Part shown: positions 14,934 to 23,240 of the stretch, in pieces | Layout: each line of letters begins with the position of its first letter | How positions within the stretch are numbered: the first letter of the stretch is position 1 | NCBI RefSeq assembly: GCF_004634245.1 | Contig: NZ_SJTF01000003.1 | Span: 62,001 to 126,000, forward strand | Length of the DNA stretch: 64,000 nt | Reading direction: 5' to 3' | Origin: Flavobacterium foetidum | GTDB lineage: Bacteria; Bacteroidota; Bacteroidia; Flavobacteriales; Flavobacteriaceae | Position numbers and translations under genes: made by a program | The notes under the pieces: generated by a model | What the model saw: only the letters and a program-made list of their open reading frames with translations | The model's database searches: none | What the model was told of the DNA's origin: nothing

Positions 14934-16088
14934 ATGACCTTTAAAAAACTTATTCTTAAAATCCATCTCTGGCTCGGACTTTCTTCGGGGTTAATTGTTG
15001 TCATTCTGGGTATTACAGGCTGTTTGTATTCTTTTGAGGAAGAATTGCGCCCCATAGTTCACGACTATTATTACGCAGACGAGATAAAAGGCGAAAAACT
15101 TCCCATAAGCCGATTACTGCAGATTGCAAAAGAAACCAATCAAAAAAACCATCCTAGCCAAGCGCTTTCCGGGTGTAAAATCATTAACGATGATGACCGC
15201 ACCGTAATGATCTGGTTTTTTGAAGAATTAGACCAAGATGCTTTTTGGTATTGGAATCGTTATCAAAGCACTTATCTATACCTCAATCCTTACAGCGGAA
15301 AAGTACAGCAACAGGAAGAATATAATTTTGAATTCTTTGTTTTTGTTCGAATGTTGCACCAGACCCTCTGCCTTAACAGCGATATTGGCGATCCAATCGT
15401 TGGAACAGCTACTATCATTTTTATAATTTCACTAATAACCGGCCTGGTGCTTTGGTGGCCTAAAAACAAACAAGCCGCAAAACAGCGTTTTTGGTTTCGA
15501 TGGAAAAACACCACACAGTGGAAGAGAAAAAATTACGACCTGCATAATATTCTCGGATTTTACGCTATGATTTTTGCTCTAATTATTGCCTTAACAGGTT
15601 TGGTCTGGGCTTTTGAAAGTTATGATAAAGGCGTGCAATGGATTTTTAATGGAGGAAAAACATTTGAAAGACCCGAGCCGTTGGTGTCTGATACTACAAA
15701 ATATACCAAAAATACCGCAACAGATAAAATTTTTGCTGCGACTAAAAAATCTTACCCCGATGCAGAAAGTTACTTTATGTTTATTCCGAGCGAAAAAGAC
15801 TCGCTGAGAACTTTTAATACATTCATCAGATTTGAAAGCCGTTTTGACGATACCGCAGAAGAATTTGATCAGTACACAGGAAAAAAACTTAAAACCACTA
15901 CCTATCAAGACAGAAACAATGGAGAAAAGTTTCGATTTATAAACTATGATCTTCACGTGGGGAGCATACTTGGTTTTCCGGGAAAAGTGCTGGCATTTTT
16001 TGCCAGTTTAGTCTGTGCGAGTCTCCCTATAACGGGATTTTATATCTGGTGGGGACGCAATAATAAAACGAAGAAGAAGAAATCATAA
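14934..16088 (+). CDS. PepSY-associated transmembrane protein, 384 aa
   Basis: The protein begins FKKLILKIHLWLGLSSGLIVVILGITGCLYSFEEELRP, the standard first helix of PepSY_TM proteins, with a His in the membrane. Further helices are near residues 162-180 (ATIIFIISLITGLVLWW), 203-225 (HNILGFYAMIFALIIALTGLVWAFE) and 343-370. A periplasmic PepSY-like part lies between the third and fourth. Proteins of this family beside siderophore receptors act as inner-membrane reductases that release iron from the chelate, using membrane histidines for heme. That role is inferred here from family and neighbours. Confidence 0.85.
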   Translation: MTFKKLILKIHLWLGLSSGLIVVILGITGCLYSFEEELRPIVHDYYYADEIKGEKLPISRLLQIAKETNQKNHPSQALSGCKIINDDDRTVMIWFFEELDQDAFWYWNRYQSTYLYLNPYSGKVQQQEEYNFEFFVFVRMLHQTLCLNSDIGDPIVGTATIIFIISLITGLVLWWPKNKQAAKQRFWFRWKNTTQWKRKNYDLHNILGFYAMIFALIIALTGLVWAFESYDKGVQWIFNGGKTFERPEPLVSDTTKYTKNTATDKIFAATKKSYPDAESYFMFIPSEKDSLRTFNTFIRFESRFDDTAEEFDQYTGKKLKTTTYQDRNNGEKFRFINYDLHVGSILGFPGKVLAFFASLVCASLPITGFYIWWGRNNKTKKKKS

Positions 16089-16143
16089 TTCCTAGATTTT
16101 GTTAAAGATTAAAATCGGAGAAAAAAAAGCAGTTTTTTAAGTT

Positions 16144-16178
16144 TTATTTTAAATTGTTCTAAATAAGACTTAAGTTTG
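16144..16178 (+). promoter_or_regulatory. Putative iron-responsive operator 2 with promoter element
   Basis: The operator-like window 16144-16166 has arms TTATTT (16144-16149) and AAATAA (16161-16166), with TTCTAAATAA in common with the other two sites. A TAAGTTTG (-7 element) follows at 16171-16178. The operator would cover the region upstream of the -7 element. There is no TTG at a good distance. Confidence 0.5.
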
Positions 16179-16213
16179 TAGAAAATATCATCTAACAATT
16201 AAAACTTGATCGT

Positions 16214-16936
16214 ATGAAATCAAATACTTTTAAAATCATTGCTTCTTTCTTTTTGATGCTGGTTTCTTTTCCAATATTTGCACACGCCCTTTGGATTGAA
16301 ACAAAACCAACCGGAACAAAAGGAAAAGTGCAGGAAATTTCGATTTATTTTGGAGAATTCTCAGATAATGACATCACAAAAGCCGATAAATGGTTTTCAG
16401 ATTTAAAAGATTTCAGCCTAGTTGTCATCAGTCCTTCGAAAAAGGAAACCAAATTGACAACTAAAGCTTTAGACAACAGATTTCAGTCTTTCTTTACACC
16501 AGATGAAGATGGTGTTTATACAATCGTGATGCACCACACCGTTGGTGAAGTGTACGGGACAATGAAGTTAGATTACAACTCTAGCGCGACAGTTGTGGTT
16601 GGAAACAAAAATGCTGGAAACAGTATTGCAGCAAATTCAAATAAAATCGCTGTTTTTTCTGAAAATGCTGATATTGCTAAGAAAAACGTAAAAGTTTCAG
16701 GAGTTGCCTCTTATGATGGCGCTATTGCTAAGGAAGCAAAAATCAAAGTAATTGCTCCAAACGGCTGGGAAAAAGAATTATGGACAAATGATAAAGGCGA
16801 ATTTTCTTTTACTCCTATCTGGTCAGGAAATTACATGGTAGAATACGCTCATACTGAAAAATCTGCTGGCGAACAAAATGGAAAAAAATACGATGAAATC
16901 TGGAAAATGGCTACTTATCAAATCGTAGTAAAATAA
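16214..16936 (+). CDS. DUF4198 periplasmic protein, 240 aa
   Basis: A signal peptide (IASFFLMLVSFPIFAHA) is followed by HALWIETKP, the usual start of mature DUF4198 proteins, and a central HHTVGEVYG. The C-terminal part (about 150-240) has a carboxypeptidase-like beta fold (VKVSGVASYDGAIAKEAKIKVI, NDKGEFSFTPIWSGNYMVEYAH) and ends DEIWKMATYQIVVK. DUF4198 proteins are related to NikM-type metal-uptake components and are common near TonB receptors. The conserved His residues suggest metal or metal-chelate binding. It sits between two TonB receptors, with its own operator and terminator. Confidence 0.8.
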   Translation: MKSNTFKIIASFFLMLVSFPIFAHALWIETKPTGTKGKVQEISIYFGEFSDNDITKADKWFSDLKDFSLVVISPSKKETKLTTKALDNRFQSFFTPDEDGVYTIVMHHTVGEVYGTMKLDYNSSATVVVGNKNAGNSIAANSNKIAVFSENADIAKKNVKVSGVASYDGAIAKEAKIKVIAPNGWEKELWTNDKGEFSFTPIWSGNYMVEYAHTEKSAGEQNGKKYDEIWKMATYQIVVK

Positions 16937-16970
16937 TCAGGAGATTATTCCTTAAATTTTAAGTTTAAAA

Positions 16971-17006
16971 AAAGACCTTGCCTAAAAAGAGCAAGGTCTT
17001 TTTTTT
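16971..17006 (+). terminator. Rho-independent terminator after DUF4198 gene
   Basis: The arms AAAGACCTTGC (16971-16981) and GCAAGGTCTTT (16991-17001) are perfectly paired with a 9-bp loop and run into a T tract. Confidence 0.85.
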
Positions 17007-17135
17007 GCTCAAAAACTAATTCATTACAAAATTAAAATAAAATTAGAAAATTATTAAGCAAATCTTAAGAAAAAACTAATAAAGGTTTAAGCAAGAAATT
17101 CCGTTTGAAATTATCTCGTAAATAGTACGTGTATC

Positions 17136-17173
17136 TATATTTGCAGAAATTTATTTTTATTAAATCTAAATAA
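17136..17173 (+). promoter_or_regulatory. Promoter element and putative iron-responsive operator 3
   Basis: TATATTTG at 17136-17143 fits the -7 element. The 23-bp window 17151-17173 reads TTATTT, ATTAAAT and CTAAATAA in order and is the most symmetric of the three sites. It ends only 5 bp before the ATG, so it covers the leader and the start of transcription. Confidence 0.55.
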
Positions 17174-17178
17174 ATAAC

Positions 17179-19455
17179 ATGAAATATAATTTACTTTTAC
17201 TATTGTCCTTAGCAAGTCTTGCGTCTTACAGCCAAGACTATACAAGTGTCGAGAATACCACAGTTTCAGATACTGTTAAAAACAGAAAAGGCGAAACTCT
17301 TAGCGAAGTAATCGTTACCAAAAACAAAGAGCCAAAACCCGTAACCGCAGTTCGTTCAGGATTAAAACCAATGGATAATCCGCAGTCTATACAAGTTATT
17401 GGTTCAGAAGTTATCGAACAGCAGCAAGCTATCCGATTGAGCGAAGTTCTCAAAAATGCCAACGGAGTTTATGTAAGCTCTGCACGAGGCGGCGCACAGG
17501 AATCTTTTTTCTCTAGAGGATACGACATGTCTGCCAATAATATGTTTAAAAACGGTTTTCGTTATAATTCAGGTTCTATTCCTGATGTTTCTGGTTTAGA
17601 TAAAGTAGAATTTCTTAAAGGAGGTTCGGCGCTATTATTCGGAAATGTTGCCCCAGGCGGCATTGTGAATCTTGTGACCAAAACGCCATTATTCAAAACA
17701 GGAGGAGAAATCTCCATGCAAATGGGAAGCTACTCGTACTACAAGCCAGCATTTGATTTTTATGGAGCTCTATCAAAATCTATTGCATTTAGAATTAATG
17801 GTTCTTACGAAAATTCAGAAAGTTTTAGAGATGTGGTAAAGAACGAGCGTTTGTATGTTAATCCATCTTTGCTTTTCGTCATCAATCCAAAAACACAAAT
17901 TACAGTTCAGGGAGATTATCTTACTGCTGACTGGACTCCAGATTTTGGAACTGGAATTATCGGAAAACAAATTTTAGACCTGCCGCGTAATGCTTTTTAT
18001 GGATCGCTTTGGTCAAACGGAAATACAAAATCTTCAAGCGTTTCTGTATTAGTAAATCATGATTTCAATAAAAACTGGAAACTTAACTTTAATTCCTCTT
18101 TACAAAATTATAACCGAGGGAGCTACTCTACCGCTCAATTATCAAATTTAGATACGTATGCGACACCGGGTGAATGGAACAGAGGTTTGGCAAAAAACAA
18201 AAACTTGGAGCAAATTTTAGGTGATCAGTTGAGTTTGCAAGGCAATTTTAATACAGGATCTGTAAAACATCAGATCTTTACTGGCGCCGATTGGGAAAAT
18301 TCATTTGCGACTGCTTACACTTACACATTTGATGAAAAATATGTGCAAACTGGAACCAAAAACGGACAGCCTGTGTACGGTCCAACCTTATATGACAAGA
18401 TAAATCTGTTTACTTTTGACCCAAGCACTCAAAGAAACGATATTCCTGTTACCGACAGAGCTACTCAAATTGCCAAAACAGAAACCAATCGTTTTGGAGT
18501 TTATTTCCAAGATTTTGTCTCGATTACAGAAAAATTCAAAGTATTGGCCGGCATCAGATGGTCTTGGCAGGAAGCTGAAGTAACGACTTACAAAGAAACA
18601 TACGTTGGCGGAAAACAAACAGTTGCTCCCGAAAATGCAGTTCCGGTAATTACACCAAAACGTTTAGACAATGCTTTCTCACCAAAAGCGGGATTGGTTT
18701 ATCAGCCTTTAAAGACGGTTTCATTGTTCGGAAGCTATTCGACATCATTTACTCCAAATACTGGTACAACGGCTGATTTACAACCTATAAAACCTTCTAT
18801 AATCGACCAATACGAAGCGGGAGTTAAAACCGATTTCTTAAACGGATTGCTCAGCACAAACGTAACTGTTTATCAAATTACGAACAGCAATCTGGCTCAA
18901 ATGGCAGAGTTTAAAGCCGATGGAACACCAAACACGGATACCAACGTTAAAGTTTTGAGCGGTGAAACTAAAAGCAAAGGAATAGAAATTGATGTGAATG
19001 CTAGACCTATAGATGGTTTGAGTATTATTGCCGGTTACAGCTACAATGATATGCGTTATACTAAAACTTCTGGACTAAACGGAAGTTTTATTGAAGGTAA
19101 TCGCGTGGCTAGGACTCCTCAAAATACCGCTAACTTAAGTTTCTTTTATACGGTTCAAGAGGGTTTCTTAAAAGGCATTTCTCTCGGAGCGATCGGAAAT
19201 TACATCGGAGACAGAATTGGAGGCTGGAACAGTCAGTACGATTCGACAAGACCGGGTGGCATCTGGGACAGGGAAATTCCGTTAAAAGGATACACTACAA
19301 TCGACGCATCTCTTGGATATACGTGGAGAAAAATCTCTATTCTTTGCAAATTATCAAACATTACAAACGAATTAAATTATACGGTTCACGAAAATTACAG
19401 TGTCAATCCGATCGCACCTCGTCAAATTATGACAAGCCTGCGTTACAAATTCTAA
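17179..19455 (+). CDS. TonB-dependent siderophore receptor, 758 aa
   Basis: The signal peptide is short (MKYNLLLLLSLASLASYSQ). There is no carboxypeptidase-like domain. The TonB-box region is near SEVIVTKNKEPKPVTAVRSG, then the plug (about 55-165) with MDNPQSIQVIGSEVIEQQQAIRLSEVLKNANGVY, FSRGYDMS, VEFLKGGSALLFGNVAPGGIVNLVTK. The barrel ends ALGYTWRK-like strands and TSLRYKF, with a terminal Phe. The NPQSIQVI phrase is typical of ferrichrome/ferric-siderophore receptors (TIGR01783 type). It differs from the receptor at 12539 in domain content, suggesting two different chelates. Confidence 0.9.
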   Translation: MKYNLLLLLSLASLASYSQDYTSVENTTVSDTVKNRKGETLSEVIVTKNKEPKPVTAVRSGLKPMDNPQSIQVIGSEVIEQQQAIRLSEVLKNANGVYVSSARGGAQESFFSRGYDMSANNMFKNGFRYNSGSIPDVSGLDKVEFLKGGSALLFGNVAPGGIVNLVTKTPLFKTGGEISMQMGSYSYYKPAFDFYGALSKSIAFRINGSYENSESFRDVVKNERLYVNPSLLFVINPKTQITVQGDYLTADWTPDFGTGIIGKQILDLPRNAFYGSLWSNGNTKSSSVSVLVNHDFNKNWKLNFNSSLQNYNRGSYSTAQLSNLDTYATPGEWNRGLAKNKNLEQILGDQLSLQGNFNTGSVKHQIFTGADWENSFATAYTYTFDEKYVQTGTKNGQPVYGPTLYDKINLFTFDPSTQRNDIPVTDRATQIAKTETNRFGVYFQDFVSITEKFKVLAGIRWSWQEAEVTTYKETYVGGKQTVAPENAVPVITPKRLDNAFSPKAGLVYQPLKTVSLFGSYSTSFTPNTGTTADLQPIKPSIIDQYEAGVKTDFLNGLLSTNVTVYQITNSNLAQMAEFKADGTPNTDTNVKVLSGETKSKGIEIDVNARPIDGLSIIAGYSYNDMRYTKTSGLNGSFIEGNRVARTPQNTANLSFFYTVQEGFLKGISLGAIGNYIGDRIGGWNSQYDSTRPGGIWDREIPLKGYTTIDASLGYTWRKISILCKLSNITNELNYTVHENYSVNPIAPRQIMTSLRYKF

Positions 19456-19479
19456 AATTTTGAATTAGATTTTAAACCT

Positions 19480-19529
19480 GCAAAGCTTTTTCTGTATTCT
19501 ATAAAAAACAGAAAGAGCTTTGCCTTTTT
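19480..19529 (+). terminator. Rho-independent terminator after TonB receptor 2
   Basis: The arms GCAAAGCTTTTTCTGT (19480-19495) and its complement (19508-19523) pair at 15 of 16 positions, followed by CTTTTT. Confidence 0.8.
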
Positions 19530-19557
19530 ACGACAAATTCTAATTTAACAATAAATA

Positions 19558-19750
19558 AACCCGTTGGGTGTATTAAAAAATAAAAGCATTTTAACACATA
19601 GAAGCATCGTTTTTTGTGCCGAAAAAAGAAAATGGAAGAAACAAGTTTCCAAACATAGCTAAACTATGTGCATTTAGACTAGTGAAACGCCTTTTTTAAG
19701 TTTAGTTAAATCTATGTTTCTATGTTTGAAAATATTTCACCCAACGAGTT
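19558..19750. mobile_element. MITE-like element, full copy
   Basis: About 190 bp are bounded by imperfect terminal inverted repeats: AACCCGTTGGGTG (19558-19570) and CACCCAACGAGTT (19738-19750), 12 of 13 paired with a perfect 9-bp core. Subterminal ACACATAGAAGC and GTTTCTATGTTTG also pair. The right 115 bp match the truncated copy at 288-403. There is no coding frame. I do not see a clear target-site duplication. Confidence 0.65.
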
Positions 19751-19786
19751 AAATAAGATTTTTTCTACTTCTTTAAATGTTTTTTA

Positions 19787-19794
19787 TAAATTTG
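19787..19794 (+). promoter_or_regulatory. TAnnTTTG promoter element for S9 peptidase
   Basis: TAAATTTG lies 42 bp upstream of the ATG at 19837. No good -33 TTG is present. The MITE-like element ends 37 bp upstream and could affect this promoter. Confidence 0.4.
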
Positions 19795-19836
19795 ATTATC
19801 ATCAATTGAAAATCAATAATTTAAAACCATTTACAA

Positions 19837-21741
19837 ATGAAAGAAAAATTTATGTTATTTGGTCTTTTTTCACTGCTAGTGCTTCAATCGTGTAAAAAAG
19901 AAGAGAAAAATCAGGAAGCAAGAATGCCAATACAATATGCCGTAGAAGATTTTTATGACACCAAATCAATCGGCGGCGCTGGGTTCAATAAAGACGAGAC
20001 CAAAATCTTAATGAACAGCAACGTGACCGGAATTGCTAATCTCTACGAAATAAACATAGCCGACACTACCTCAGTCGCGCTTACGAAATCTACCGTAGAA
20101 AGCAATTACGCCATCGATTACCTTCCCGAAAGTTCAAAATTTATTTATTCTTCTGACAAAGGCGGTAATGAAAACGCTCATCTTTACTTAGCGGACAGAA
20201 CCAATGCCGCTCCCAAAGATCTTACTCCCTGGCCCAACAGCACCAATAATTTTATGGGGTGGAGCCTTGACAAAAAAAATATGTATGTAAGCAGCAACAA
20301 GCGCAATATTAAATATTTTGATGTCATAAAATTGGATACGCTTACTTGGAAACCTACAGTTTTATACAAAAACGAAATGGGATACTCGCCTTACGCCATT
20401 AGCAAAACCGAAAGATATATTGCTCTTACAAAAGAACTTACAACCGACACAAACGAATTGTACATTTACGATAACAACACCAAAACAACCAAAAAAATCA
20501 GTACGGCAAAAGCGGCAAACTATAATCCGATGGTTTTTGAAAAGAATGACAGCATTCTGTATTATGCTACAAATCTGGACAGTGAATTCAGTTATCTGGT
20601 AAAATACAATTTGAATACCGGAAAATCTGAAAAAGTTTTTGAAGATAAATGGGATGTCAGTTATATGAATTTGAGCGAAAACGAAAAGTATCATGTCATT
20701 TTTATTAATGATGACGGGAAAAACAAAGTTTTGCTTTTTGACCATAAAACTGGAAAAAAAATAGATTTCCCCGACCTAAAAGACGGTGATGTTCAAAACG
20801 TAATTATCTCCAACAGCGAAAACAAATTATTGCTCACAGTAGGAAGCAGTACAAGTTCTCCAAACCTATACGTTTACGACATTCCTAAAAAAGAATTAAA
20901 GCAGCTGACCTCGACCATAAGCAAAAAAATTGACCAGAACGACCTAGTAAAAGCAGAAGTTGTCCGTTTTAAATCTTTTGACGGAAAAGAGATTCCTGCC
21001 ATTTATTACAAACCGCTTCAGGCATCAGAAAACAATAAAGTTCCGGCTTTGGTTTGGGTTCACGGCGGTCCAGGAGGGCAAAGCCGAATCGGATATTCAA
21101 ATAGTATTCAATATCTCGTAAATCACGGTTACGCAGTGCTGGCGGTTAACAATCGCGGCAGCAGCGGTTACGGAAAAACATTTTACAAATTAGATAACAA
21201 AGACCATAGCAATGGCGATTTAAAAGATTGTATCTGGGGTAAAAAATGGCTGGCAGAGCAAAATTATATCGATCCAAATGCTATTGGCATTTATGGCGGA
21301 AGTTATGGCGGCTGTATGGTTTTGGGCGCTTTGGCCTTTCATCCTGAAGAATTTAAAGTTGGCGTTAATCTTTTTGGCGTTGCCAACTGGCCAAGAACCT
21401 TAAAAAGCATTCCGCCTTACTGGGAATCTTTCAGAACGGCTTTGTATGATGAGCTAGGAGATCCTTACACTTCAGACAGTATCCGTTTAAAAAAGATTTC
21501 GCCTTTATACAATTATCAGAAAATCAAAAAACCGCTTTTGGTTTTTCAAGGCGCCAATGACGTAAGAGTTCTTCCGATAGAAAGCGACGAAATAGTTGCC
21601 GGTGTCAAAAAAAATGGCGTTCCAGTAGAATACATTGTTTATCCTGACGAAGGCCACGGTTTTCAGAAAAAAGAAAATCAGATTACCACCTCTAAAAAAA
21701 CACTCGCTTTTCTGGACAAATATCTAAAAACAAAAAAATAA
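19837..21741 (+). CDS. S9-family prolyl oligopeptidase-like lipoprotein, 634 aa
   Basis: A lipoprotein signal (LFSLLVLQSC, Cys19) is followed by an N-terminal beta-propeller (about 40-370) with WD40-like strands such as FIYSSDKGGNENAHLYL. The alpha/beta hydrolase domain (about 390-634) shows the full catalytic triad: Ser489 in GIYGGSYGGCM, Asp575 in GANDVRVLP and His607 in DEGHGF. HGGPGGQS forms the oxyanion region. It is an exported acyl-peptidase or dipeptidyl-peptidase-type enzyme for short peptides. The APC permease downstream could take up the released amino acids, an inference from position. Its own terminator follows. Confidence 0.9.
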   Translation: MKEKFMLFGLFSLLVLQSCKKEEKNQEARMPIQYAVEDFYDTKSIGGAGFNKDETKILMNSNVTGIANLYEINIADTTSVALTKSTVESNYAIDYLPESSKFIYSSDKGGNENAHLYLADRTNAAPKDLTPWPNSTNNFMGWSLDKKNMYVSSNKRNIKYFDVIKLDTLTWKPTVLYKNEMGYSPYAISKTERYIALTKELTTDTNELYIYDNNTKTTKKISTAKAANYNPMVFEKNDSILYYATNLDSEFSYLVKYNLNTGKSEKVFEDKWDVSYMNLSENEKYHVIFINDDGKNKVLLFDHKTGKKIDFPDLKDGDVQNVIISNSENKLLLTVGSSTSSPNLYVYDIPKKELKQLTSTISKKIDQNDLVKAEVVRFKSFDGKEIPAIYYKPLQASENNKVPALVWVHGGPGGQSRIGYSNSIQYLVNHGYAVLAVNNRGSSGYGKTFYKLDNKDHSNGDLKDCIWGKKWLAEQNYIDPNAIGIYGGSYGGCMVLGALAFHPEEFKVGVNLFGVANWPRTLKSIPPYWESFRTALYDELGDPYTSDSIRLKKISPLYNYQKIKKPLLVFQGANDVRVLPIESDEIVAGVKKNGVPVEYIVYPDEGHGFQKKENQITTSKKTLAFLDKYLKTKK

Positions 21742-21757
21742 AATCTTTTAATCCATT

Positions 21758-21796
21758 AAAAACCTCATTCCGTAAAAGAATGAGGTTTTTGTTTTC
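21758..21796 (+). terminator. Rho-independent terminator after S9 peptidase
   Basis: The arms AAAAACCTCATTC (21758-21770) and GAATGAGGTTTTT (21778-21790) pair perfectly with a 7-bp loop and are followed by GTTTTC. Confidence 0.85.
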
Positions 21797-21820
21797 TTTA
21801 GGAAACTGTTCTAAAATGGC

Positions 21821-21828
21821 TATTTTTG
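21821..21828 (+). promoter_or_regulatory. TAnnTTTG promoter element for APC permease
   Basis: TATTTTTG lies 36 bp before the ATG at 21864. A -33 TTG at the right distance is not obvious. Confidence 0.4.
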
Positions 21829-21863
21829 CACGATATATTCCGTAAACAATAAATAGCGTTTTA

Positions 21864-23180
21864 ATGTCCCATACCAAAAACAATCAATTAAAAACAACAC
21901 TTGGCCTTAGTTTTAATATTGCCGTATTAATCGGTGGTACCATTGGGGTCGGAATCCTTCGCACTCCAGGAGCAATCGCAGGGCTTTTAGACAATTATTG
22001 GCTGATTATTTTTTCATGGATTTTTGGTGGCTTGTATGTTTTAATTGGCGCCAATTTATATGCCGAATTGGGTGCCATGCTCCCAAAAGCAGGAGGTTCT
22101 TACAATTATATCAAAAGGGCTTTTGGCGACTATGCAGGTTTTCTTTCTGGATGGTTTGATTATATTACCAATGCAATTCCGCCTGCTTTTTATTGTATTG
22201 TAATCAGTGAATATCTTATTATATTATTTCCAGAGCTTAAAAATTATTCCACTATTATGGCCATTTCGCTCTTAACTGCTTTCGTATTAATTCATTTAAG
22301 CGGTGTCAAAAACGGAAGCGTGATCCAGCAGATTACCAGTTTCTTAAAAGTTATTTGTTTTGTGGCTTTGGTTACAGCCTGTTTTATGCATGCCGGAATT
22401 GAAGTTCCGAAAATTCAAACCGATAATTCGTTTTTTCAAATTGGTCTTTTATTTGGATTTTTTAAATCATTGCAGTTAATTATCGGAACTTACAACGGCT
22501 GGAACAGCGTTAGTTTTTTTGCTGAAGAAAATGATGATCCAGGAAAGAACATTCCGAAATCACTTTTCAGCGGTGTCATTCTGGTAGCTGTTATTTATAC
22601 TTTGGTAAATATTGCCTTTTTTCATGTCTTGCCGGTTGAAACTTTGGCGAAATCAAATTTGGCTGCTGCCGATGTGGCTAAAGTTCTTTTTGGAAAAAAC
22701 GGCGCCATTATAGTAACTGTAATTTCTATCTTTTCTTTAATCAGTATTTTGAATGCTTTTATGATGATTCCGCCGAGAATTCTTTACGGATTAAGCCGTG
22801 ACGGATTTTTCATCAAACAGGGAACTGAAGTAAACAAAGGCGGAACTCCTGTTACGGCCTTATTGGTTTCTTCTTTTTTCAGCTTGTTCTTAATCATATT
22901 TGTCGGATCCTTTGAGGTTTTATTTTCTTTTGCCGCTTTTATCTCCATTATTGTCTGGGGATTGGCATATGCGTCACTTTTAAAACTAAGAACCAAAGAA
23001 CCAGATTTAGAACGACCATATCGCTCTTTCTGGTATCCTTGGGCCGCGATTATTGCTATTTTGGCATCAATTGGTTTACTGCTCGGATTTATCTATAGCG
23101 ACCCTATAAGTTTTCTAGTTATTTTGGGAATTACGATTGTTTCGTATCCTGTGTTTTGGGTTTTGAGGAAGAAAAAGTAA
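21864..23180 (+). CDS. APC-family amino acid permease, 438 aa
   Basis: The first helix has the APC signature GLSFNIAVLIGGTIGVGILRTPGAIAG, with the unwound GGTIGVGI core that binds the amino-acid backbone. Eleven more helices follow, with AELGAMLPKAGGSYNYIKRAFG after helix 2. The loop PRILYGLSRDGFFIKQGTEVNKGGTPVTALL is also typical. It sits in the inner membrane. LAT-like members exchange neutral amino acids, but the substrate here is not readable. A palindromic terminator follows. Confidence 0.9.
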   Translation: MSHTKNNQLKTTLGLSFNIAVLIGGTIGVGILRTPGAIAGLLDNYWLIIFSWIFGGLYVLIGANLYAELGAMLPKAGGSYNYIKRAFGDYAGFLSGWFDYITNAIPPAFYCIVISEYLIILFPELKNYSTIMAISLLTAFVLIHLSGVKNGSVIQQITSFLKVICFVALVTACFMHAGIEVPKIQTDNSFFQIGLLFGFFKSLQLIIGTYNGWNSVSFFAEENDDPGKNIPKSLFSGVILVAVIYTLVNIAFFHVLPVETLAKSNLAAADVAKVLFGKNGAIIVTVISIFSLISILNAFMMIPPRILYGLSRDGFFIKQGTEVNKGGTPVTALLVSSFFSLFLIIFVGSFEVLFSFAAFISIIVWGLAYASLLKLRTKEPDLERPYRSFWYPWAAIIAILASIGLLLGFIYSDPISFLVILGITIVSYPVFWVLRKKK

Positions 23181-23195
23181 GTATGCGTAGAAAAA

Positions 23196-23222
23196 CCTAA
23201 CAGGTTTTAAAAACCTGTTAGG
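23196..23222. terminator. Bidirectional hairpin, CCTAACAGGTTTT family
   Basis: A near-perfect palindrome with 13-bp arms, CCTAACAGGTTTT and AAAACCTGTTAGG, and a 1-bp centre. It sits between the convergent permease (ends 23180) and the exported protein gene (ends 23241) and can serve both. Related hairpins lie at 26796 and 30193. Confidence 0.75.
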
Positions 23223-23240
23223 CTTGATCATAAAGCAAAT

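Noticed and set aside
15591..15956. 121-codon minus-strand frame opposite the PepSY gene
   Set aside because: It is antisense to a clear membrane protein, with Cys, Phe and Ile rich noise and no start context.
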